64,000 nucleotides of DNA from Mya arenaria (Eukaryota > Mollusca > Bivalvia > Myida > Myidae), in NCBI RefSeq assembly GCF_026914265.1, contig NC_069127.1, forward strand, positions 67,281,080 through 67,345,079, in the 5' to 3' direction. Positions 55,101-64,000 of this stretch are shown here, in pieces. Numbering within the stretch: the stretch's first letter is position 1; each line of letters starts with the position of its first letter. A program made the translations under genes and the position numbers. The notes beneath the pieces were generated by a model that did not search any database, was not told where the DNA came from, and was given only the letters and a program-made list of their open reading frames with translations.

Positions 55101-58100
55101 GGATTTTCACTGTTTAGTTTTTGTCTGTCCTGAAAACACCATATTTTTTTCATTTACTGTCTTTCAATTTGGTGCCATTGATGTAGCTTTGCCCATTATA
55201 CCCATATCTTCACACTGTATCAGTCGAAATGGCCAAAATGTTATTGCGTAGGAATGGTAAATGATTTTAATCTTATGTACATAGGAATTAATGTTCATTG
55301 CTATGCAGCTCAAATAACATGTTTATCATGAAGATGTAAAATAAATCATACCATCATGTCTTACCTGTACTGTAGCGCATGTATTTATTCCTTCAGATTA
55401 GTGTTCCAATGTCTATGGAGTTTGATGAAATCAACAAGATGCGGGAAAATGCTGATGATAACACCAGTAAGTTGATAACATAAGTTTCTATTAATCTATC
55501 CAACATTGTTTGGAGATACTGAAATAAATACTTGGTATGGTTAGACTTTTATCAACGCCATAAAAAGCAGCATTCAGATTTGATTTGATTAGCAGCAGCC
55601 TATTGAATAAAACCTAGACAAGTTGTCCATTGGTGATCTTGGTCACGTTTGCACATTCAAACGATATTATTAGTTTGTAATCATCATTGGATAACTATTG
55701 ACCAATTTAGTGTGTTTTTTACAATTGTGGAAATGGGGTTGTGGCCGTCCGGATTGGGAAAAATACATCATTTGACTAAGATTGTGAATTCCAATTTGCA
55801 TAGAAATGAACCACGCCGGTAATAAATGGCGAGGTCCGGCAATCGCATGTATATTGTAGGCCTGCCTGTCCGGCAATAATGTTTATAGGGGAAAATCTAT
55901 TATTTTATAAAATAAAATGTGTCAAAAGTGAATGTTGTTAATTTAACTAACTAACCTATGTCTATCAAACCAACTTTATCAGGGCTTTTAATTGAACCAC
56001 GGACCTATGGTTTATAGGTTCGTGATTGAACCGAGTGCTCAGGTTTGCATAGAAATCGTTTGGTATATGACCCGAAATTGACGCATCATAAATTTGTACT
56101 ATGCGTCAGTTTTGACCCGGGAGAATTTCAGTGCAAGTGTCGGTATCATTTCAAAGGAGCCAAAAGGCATGATCCAAATGTTTGTTTAATTAATTAAAGT
56201 CAAGAGCAATTAGCACCCGAAGTGCCAAATGATAATCGATCTGGAATCTGACAGGAAACCATGTCAATTAGAAGCATTCAAACTCAGTGATGTGGTAAAT
56301 CCGCCCATTATGCAAATTAACGGATACCTTTGGCCTTTTCGCTAATTATGATGATTTGAAAAACAACGCTACAATGCCTAAATAAATTTGTTTTAGTTTT
56401 CTTTTTATATATTCAGGCCTTCCAGGGTTCCTACTTTTTCCTACTTTTCCTACTTTTTTAACAGCTTCCTACTTTTTTCTAAAAAAAACTCCTACTATTC
56501 CTACTATTTTGAAAATAAAGTCCGCAAAAATATTAAAGTTTCACTTTGTGCTAGTTTTTTTTGCAGAAAATGAACAAAAGATGTCAAACTGGCTGGTTTC
56601 TGTTGTTGAAAGGTGTGGCAACTTGTTCCACTTTGACGTGCATCATCTTTTCACCCACACAATTCAGCAACAGAAACTGACCAAGCATCATTCACTTAAA
56701 TATTCAATGTGGCATATAGTATGGTGTGATTTTGCATTAAAAACATCTCCTCTAGGTAAGTTAATAGCTATAAATAATTACATATTTAACCAAAAATATT
56801 CCTACTTTTCCTATTTTTTTGTAAAAAATATTCCTACTATTTCCTTCTTTTCTGTCAGAAAACCTCCTACTTTTTTCCTACTTTTTTGTTAGTGGCTGCT
56901 GGAAAGCCTGTATATTGTCTTACTCAAAATCAAAAGAATATATATTTGTATTAGTTTTTAATGTGTAATAGAAAAAAAATAAACATTTTTCGTAGCACAT
57001 GGTCTAAAAAGTGCGGAAAACAGGTGCACGCTTACTTCCTGTCAATTTTAATGAAAGTGAAAGGAGAACTGCGTAGGAGAACTGTGTTAATCGTTGTCAG
57101 TTTACAGTAAAGTTATATAACAAAATAGCTTTATTGTTATGCCATTTATGAAAAAAAAAACAATATTGACAATAGAAACGATGAATACTTGTTTACTTCC
57201 GAATAGAATGAAAAACGTGAAACTGAAAGTGAAAGTTAGAAAAATGTTGTTGCAACTTATTAATCGCTGGTGTACATAGGATTCTGACAAGGATGCACAG
57301 GGTTACATAACGAATAGTACATGCATAATTCCTGTTTCACTGAACTTTCATTTAATAAATAATACGTTAATAAGAGTGAGAACATATTTTTCCAAGTCTT
57401 GACTCTGGGATTTTTTTAACCACCTAAGAGAAGGAAATAAGACAATTATATATATATAGGTATTCTATTAAATAATATTGATCAATTTTCTTCTTACTTG
57501 AAAATTTTCTAGGATAAAAAGTGGAGTAATACAGCTGATCTTTATGAACAATGGAAACATATAGACAAAATATAAATAATCATGTACCTAAAAGTGCAAT
57601 GCTATTTTATGACAGATGAGAACTATTATTTATGAAGAAAGACCAAGAATTTAGAAAAAAAACGCCAATGACTCTTGTAGATCAAATTTTGGCTCTTAAA
57701 CAATAGATCTCAAGAGTCATAGACTCTTGCCTTTTTGACACTGTTGAAAGACTTACACTAAAAAATACATAAAATTATCGGTCCTGCAAAAACTGGTCAG
57801 GTCCTGCAATGTAGACTGTATTACAGGACCTCGTGTCCTGCAATGTGATAATGACTTTCGTACAGACTGTATTGAAGACAAGTTCCAAGTTGCATGTATT
57901 TTACAAGTAAACTAGTTGGTAGGCTTGATCCTTAAAGCATAACTCAATCAAATAAAAACACAAGACAGTGCTTACTTTGCATGATAAAAATAACATAACG
58001 CTCGTCAATGGAAATCACTGCATAGGAGTTGAAGTGATTCTACACAGGTTCAGCGGCCATCTTCGATTTGGTAAAAACAGTTTATACCAAAACCGTTGTA

Positions 58101-61100
58101 AATTGATCCTAGTAATGGTATGCCCTTATAACAATTTGTATTCGTACCAATACGTACAGATGTTTGATTTTATATCTTATTTGGCACATTTAAAAGGATA
58201 TTTATGCCAATTATGACACTTATCTGTAGCTCTGTCTTCTGTTCAAAAACTGTGGGCCCAGATTTTTTTCTTCAAAATATTAAATTTGAGTTTTATTTTC
58301 CACAATTTAGAAAAAGTATATGTTTTAGTGATAGGACTGTGGCCGAATTTCGACCCCAACTGGATGAGACAAAAGAAGGTGCAAATAAAAAAAAAATATA
58401 TCAAAAATTCAACCAGTTTTATACAGTTTGGCTGCTGAGAAACAGTTGTTTTGGCTGCAGAGAAGTTTTAAGGCTAAGAAATGATTGTTTGGCTGCTGTG
58501 AAATAGTTGTTTAGCTGCTTAGATATAGTTGTCAATAACTGCTTATAAGCCTTTCAAGCTCTGTATGGAATAATTTGTGATGTTTGCATTTCTGTTTACA
58601 GATATGGTGGAGTTCTCGGATGAGGAAGGGTACGGCAAATACCTTGATCTTCATGAATGTCACACGCATTTCATCAACCTTAAAGGCATGGAGGTATGGG
58701 TTCAAATTGTTGTTAGATGTTTATTTTGTCACCTGATTTGGTGAAAAATCTTGGCATGAAAATGATCTCATTAACACCAGCTACAAAAGTTATGTGAGAA
58801 GTAAACATGGTTGTCCGGCTAGCACAGTGGTCAGCACACTCCCTTCTCACCAAGGCAACCCGGGTCTGATTCCTGGTCAAGTGCCAAGCTGGACAAGTGG
58901 GTTTTCTCCGGGTTTCCCCCACCACACAAGACCAACATCGTGCCAATGAGAGTGACTTAGTATAAGTTAATATCACATTTTCCACAATGGTGGTAGAATA
59001 AATAAATAAAGTGTAAACTAAAAAGGATAAAGTATTGTTGAACATAAAGAAACTTGCCATCAGAGTATGCTTGGAAATAATGAAAGCTGCCTGCTGATTA
59101 ACCAAAATAATTGTACGTCAAATTTGAAAAAGTTCATGTTCTATGTGGTAAGATATCCTTTTGAACACTAATTAAGGCAAATTCTTTCAAATGATGCTTG
59201 TACAGATTATCATTTGAGACTTAACATGCTTGATTTGTCATTTCAGAAAATTGACTACATCTCATACCTATCCACATTTGATCATCTCTTTGACGTACCG
59301 AAGGAAAGAAAAAATGCAGCCTATAAAGAGTTGGTATTTGTTGAATTTTTTTAAAATAAACCAGTATCATTAAAATGGTTTTCTGGTTTGTAAAGGGATA
59401 GGTGTACAGGCAAAGGCATTGGATTCCTAGTCAGAAACACTGCTTAATATTGCTCTGACAGTTACAAAGTTACCGGCAGAATCTATATGATTAATGTCCT
59501 TGCGATATTTTTATTGAAATTCAGTTTATGCCTAAAACAAGGTTACGCCTGGAAATTTACCATCTTAATCCTTACAAACTTTATTGAAACTGGGCCCAAG
59601 CCATGTTTATTCAAGTTTGATTTGTGGTTACTTTTGAGCTCTGGTTTCCCCTTTTAACGCTAAGACCACACACTTCATAACAAGTCAAGCCTCATTAGTT
59701 TTGTGTTTCAATAACTTGTTTCACAATTTTAGAAAAAGATATATATATGTGTATCTACAAATTCTTGCAAATGAACTGTTTGTTAGCTATAAAGCCTGAC
59801 TATGAATTATTCAAATATTATCAGCTGTGTATTGAAATGTAAGTCTTGTTTTTTTCCTTTAATGCATATCTTGTATAGTCTTCATAGTGTTCATGAAATC
59901 AGTTTTTTTCCTGTATTTCTTGCAGATATTTGCAGTATTTATTGGAGTACTTAGAGATGTATGTGCAAAGAATAAAACCTATCCTGGATATTAACAAGGT
60001 ATGTGCACATATTATTTGAGTTCAAAATAAGTATTTGTATGCTGGCTCACGAGGTATAAGTAAATATCTATATCTTCAAACTGAATCACCACAGCATGAT
60101 GTTTTCTCATATTATTTTTTCTTATTTACCTTTTTATCATTATATTTATATTTCTTTGTTCATGTCACTTTGAAATGATTTTTCAAAATTTTGAGAAAAA
60201 GTTATACATTTCAAAATAAAAAAACTCAGTGTGTGGACCTTAAAGTTATTTAACATGGCATATAGTGGATATTTGATGTTAGTTCCAAGTGTTTTTGAGT
60301 GCCTGTATAAACAAATGCTTTTGTTGTAAAGTTTTTTGAACATCATGTATCTACACAATGATAAATAATACTATAGTTATAGAAATACTATTTTTGGATT
60401 TCCATCCAAAATTCATTTTGATAATAGCTATAGAGTGTATGGGTTTATTTTATTTTGTGATTTCAATTTAAAAAACGATGTTTTGAGTTTAAATTTTGAC
60501 ACCATTTCTCTGGGTTTAAATCACCTCAACTAGGCCAATATTTCATACATATATTAAACCGTGTTGGGGATGTGTCAGGCATGGGCACGTCAGTACTGTA
60601 TGCTTATCAGAATTTAAAAATAATTTAAAGTTTATCATTCCTGATATTTTATCCACAGGAGATGAGGACTGTCCTGGCAGAGTTTGAGCAGCAGTTCTCC
60701 GAGGGTCACTTTCCTGGCTGGCCAGTAAGTACTTGCTAATCATGATTGGTTTTTAGGGTGGAAGTAAACAGGTATTAGTTTAGTTAAGCTGAATTCATTG
60801 TCCAAGCATATTTTAACAAAAGACTTTACATTGAAAATGCTTGCAGCCTATGACTGAAACATCAGCCAGTTTGTTAGCCATATGACTTCAGAACAATTCA
60901 TCATAAAATAAATTGGTCGATCATACATTGGACTGAACATCTCATATGTCTATAGGTCATTAAATAATACTTAACTGCAGTTATCAAAATTAAGGTTTTC
61001 TAGAACAAGCTTATTTATGTCATCTTCTAGTATGTGTGTATATTATTATAAAATTATAATTCACTAGTTTGTATATTCAAACAAAGTAAAAAAAAACATT

Positions 61101-64000
61101 TTTACCAGCCCGGGCTTCATAAGGGGACTGTGGAACTGATGTGCTTAGTTTGATCTCTTTAACTGTAAGTTGACATATATTATAGAAAGAGACACTGGGA
61201 GCACTGGCTCACACCGGAGCCCATCTTGACCTGTCCGCGTTCTCTTCATGGGAGGTTAGTATCACAGGATTTCTTAGATTAATTTATTTTTAGCTGGATG
61301 GGAATTACATGACTGTGTTATAGTATGTCTTCCAATTTAAATCACAAAAAAACTGACTGTCTGGATCATTTTTTTGATTAGGAGCAATTTACTACAGAGA
61401 TGATATGTTCATTGTGTTTACTGTTACAATCGGGAACATGGTATAAACTATGTAAATATTGATATACACATGAAACATTTTACCATACATTTGGAGTGGT
61501 AGCTTTTGGGGAAATTCACTGCCGTTGACAGACTGTATCACCAACAAAGAAGTTCTAATTTCTCTCAAAATATATTTTCCCAAATTTGTGACTAATAATG
61601 CTCTGTTTGCAAAAATTGTGACTTGTCATGCTATATTTTTCCAATTTGGCACAGACATGTAAAAAAAACACTGATTTGGATTTTTTTCCTGCCAAAATGT
61701 AAAACATTTGGGGAAAAATATAAAAAATATTTCACTTATAAAGACATTCTTTAGCAAAGTACAGATAATATGGACACAATTCTAAAAGCAGTATAGTAAA
61801 TAATGAAATGTCATGTTAATGAGGTGTTAAATATAACTTTAATACATTTCAGGAGTTAGCGTCACTTGGATTGGATCGTCTCAAGTCTGCTTTGATGGCC
61901 TTGGGACTGAAATGTGGAGGGTAGGTGATAAACTGAATAATTTGGACCTATCATCAAGGGGTTTATAGTGCCCTGTCTAACAGCAGTTGCCCAAGGCTCA
62001 CAGCTAGTAAATAAACTTCAGGGCCTCACGATATTTAAGGACCATAGGCATAAGGGTCAAGTTCTCTTTGTATAAAACATATTTTATTTCATGAAAAGGT
62101 TCAAATGAAATCCTATATTTCAATACAAATACTTACAAAATAGATAGGAAGCTAAAACTTACCAAGATCCTCTTCTCTTTAGGAAGTACTGTACGATTAA
62201 AAAAAATTGGGGCCTTCAGATTTGTCTTTGGCCTATATCTTTTAGCGCAGCCGATTTATTGGATCCAGTTTCGCAAGAAAATCAAGACTCGTGTTATTTG
62301 CATTTTTTCACCAGATTTTGATTTTTACGTCCATTGTTTGTATAATTCCCTTTTTTATTTTTAACTAAGATACTGATACTGCTAGCGCAATTGAACAAAA
62401 GGCTGTAGCATGGTTGGTTGATTGAAATTATCACGTGATGCTACCAGTGTTTTATATGAAGTTTTAAATATTCATCAGCTTATTATGAGTCCCTGTGTGC
62501 TAGTGGATAAAGTATCAGTTTTCTAATTTATTCTTGACTGTACCGGCATGGATTAGCTCCCCACTACAAGCTGATTCAGATCGTGTGTTTTTTATTTTTA
62601 CTTGTATTTTTTCTGCAATTTCAGTATCAACGAGGAAAAATAATTATAATATATTTGTTTTCAGATTAGGAAACCTAATTTTTGTCCAAAAACATGAGCA
62701 AGTCCCTTTAATATTACAAGAACTTAAAGGTGGTAATTCCATCCAGTCACTAAAATAAAACTTTTTGATTAACTGAAGTCCAAATCATTTCACTTTACTT
62801 GCCATATAAAATAATTCAACAAGCCCTGCTATGTAAAAATGGGAATTTGAGTAAGTAACACCAGGAAGCATTTTACCAGTGCTCGGCTTACAGGCTTGTG
62901 CTAATTTCAACCATCGTCTATCTAAGATACAGCTTGTGCTTCTTTTAGATAGAGAAATGTTGATGAATACATGTAAAATATAATTTAATATATATGAAAC
63001 ATTAAAATCTCCCGGAATATCTTCTATATGTTGGTCTTTTTTTCTCTCAGCACCCTTGAGGAGAGGGCCCAGAGACTGTTCAGCACAAAGGGCAAGCGTC
63101 TGGAGGACCTAGATCCAGCCATGTTCGCAAAATCAAAACCAGGAAGGGCTGGAAAGGCCAGGTAAAATTCTATTTAGGGGGAAAAAAGTTTTTGTAATGT
63201 TTCTGTAAAAACTGAAAAATACAAGTACAAGTAGGTGTTTCTCTTTCAATGCAATGAACATGTCGAATAAGAAATACTTATTTTTAATATTTAAAAAAAA
63301 AATGATAGTTATTAAGATAAGAAACAAGTTCTCATGTATAGTTGATCATTTGTTAACGGTGAATTACAATTTATAAACATTTCAGTGTTTAAACAGAAAG
63401 TACATTACAAACATATACAAACAAAGCAAAGTAACATTTAAACTTACATATATATGATATAAATGGTATTTCTATTTTCTGAATATGAAATAATTTGGTC
63501 GATTTTATGGACGTTAAAACTAAACATGTATGGTCTTGTACTTTGGAGTGGCCCCAAAGTGTCAATATTCTACTGATAACACTTAATAGTAGAGGATATT
63601 TTTAAAATAATACAGGTAAATACTTGTTATTCAGTGTGCCATTTGTATGATAACACATCTGACAGTTAATTCATCTGTTTCATTTAAGTAGTATGTATCG
63701 TCAATTTCTGTTTATTGTAAATGTACTAAATAGTGTACAATGCCATACTCTTGATGCTTCAGAAGTATGATAGGTTCCAATTTCTTGTACAAGTTAAATA
63801 AAATTATCGATCAGGTCAAAGTTTGTGAAAAAATCCTGTTTTTATGCCACTAGTGAAGGTTCAAACTTCACCAAGCAGTTACATTGCCAGGGCTATATGC
63901 TTTGAAAAATGTTCTATTTGATACGATGTGATAAAAAGTGGATCAAAAACCTCTTTAAATTTATTACAGAGAGAGTGAGAAGCAGCGTGAGATTGCAGGT
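49143..64000 (+). CDS. SF3A3: Splicing factor 3A subunit 3 (SF3a60), 5' part
   Basis: Thirteen exons are placed by protein similarity and GT-AG sites: 49143-49238, 53351-53398, 53739-53791, 54560-54665, 55397-55466, 58602-58693, 59247-59329, 59926-59998, 60659-60724, 61186-61254, 61853-61920, 63051-63161 and 63970 to beyond the edge. The product begins METLLEQQRRYHEERERLMD and continues with DHINKDHRTR, YEDKDGLRKEEVQALYGPNE, FHRKHPNE, FSDEEGYGKYLDLHE, KIDYISYLSTFDHLFDVPKE and LGLDRLKSALMALGLKCGG. This matches human SF3A3 closely and covers about its first 320 of 500 residues, including the SF3a1/SF3a2-binding N-terminus and the SAP-like SDE2_2C segment. The C2H2-containing C-terminus lies beyond the window. 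The protein acts in the U2 snRNP at branch-point recognition. No break was seen in any exon. Confidence 0.96.
50258..52275 (+). repeat. 181 bp tandem array inside an inverted-end element, SF3A3 intron 1
   Basis: About ten head-to-tail units of roughly 181 bp (marker CTGTAACTTTCTCTTGTATG, then CTCAAAGGTCAAGGTCACAC and TTCACAATGGAGTGCTGCAT), plus a decayed eleventh. The left flank is TTTATGCCCCCGAAGGTGGG and the right flank is CATTCGGGGGGCATTCATCA; ATGCCCCC..GAA occurs in opposite orientation at the two ends. This looks like a non-autonomous element whose core has expanded in tandem. Frames of 64-66 codons in it are by-products. Confidence 0.85.
56415..56909. mobile_element. hAT-like MITE with CCTACTTTTT runs, SF3A3 intron 5
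   Basis: Ends CAGGCCTTCCAG and CTGGAAAGCCTG form 12 bp inverted repeats (one mismatch), with related 8 bp flanks (TATATATT and TATATTGT). CAGG ends and 8 bp flanks suit the hAT superfamily. Both sides contain repeated TTCCTACTTTT motifs. A 127-codon frame inside has no known domain. Confidence 0.55.
58809..59010 (+). mobile_element. tRNA-derived SINE, SF3A3 intron 6
   Basis: The head has tRNA-like A box (TAGCACAGTGG) and B box (GGGTCTGATTCC). It is followed by a conserved core (GTGGGTTTTCTCCGGGTTTC, CCACCACACAAGACC) like the central domain of MetaSINE-type elements, and an ATAAATAAAT tail at about 58996-59008. Confidence 0.7.

Overview
This is nuclear DNA of an animal, most likely a bivalve or other mollusc. 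It is AT-rich and intron-rich. The GT-AG introns contain many short inverted-repeat elements of kinds I recall from bivalve genomes; that taxonomic step is recognition from memory, not a search. The only single-copy conserved host gene is the 5' part of SF3A3 (splicing factor 3A subunit 3) on the + strand, from 49143 to beyond the right edge. Thirteen exons can be placed.

The left three quarters is accessory DNA built around a segmental duplication of about 8.7 kb. Copy B (37553-46209) is continuous. Copy A is nearly identical but lies in three pieces (3088-4891, 15363-17929, 26417-30731), separated by two large blocks. The first block (4927-15350) is a 10.4 kb DNA transposon of the ISL2EU type: a THAP/DDE transposase on +, a YqaJ-nuclease/SWIM/PHD protein on -, and matching terminal inverted repeats. 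The second block (18021-26414) is an LTR retroelement fossil that keeps an envelope frame and a chromodomain but no recognisable gag, protease or reverse transcriptase. A 2 kb PIF/Harbinger-like element sits inside its left LTR.

Each copy of the duplicated unit carries a TATA box, a two-exon gene for a secreted protein with three immunoglobulin domains, a small frame for a secreted peptide, and part of a minus-strand tRNA-Trp(CCA) array. In copy A the ISL2EU element lies between the TATA box and the Ig gene's start codon; in copy B the promoter is intact. The two Ig coding sequences differ at seven bases, all changing amino acids, and three of the altered residues follow the second cysteine of Ig domain 1.

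The tRNA-Trp array continues beyond the duplication to 48886, giving 17 full, variant or broken units in about 20 kb. It ends about 256 bp upstream of the SF3A3 start codon, in divergent orientation. Between the two copies (32242-37885) lie a LINE with a 1,054-residue open frame, truncated at its 5' end, and a decayed CR1-like LINE. Intron 1 of SF3A3 holds about ten tandem copies of a 181 bp unit inside an element with inverted ends.
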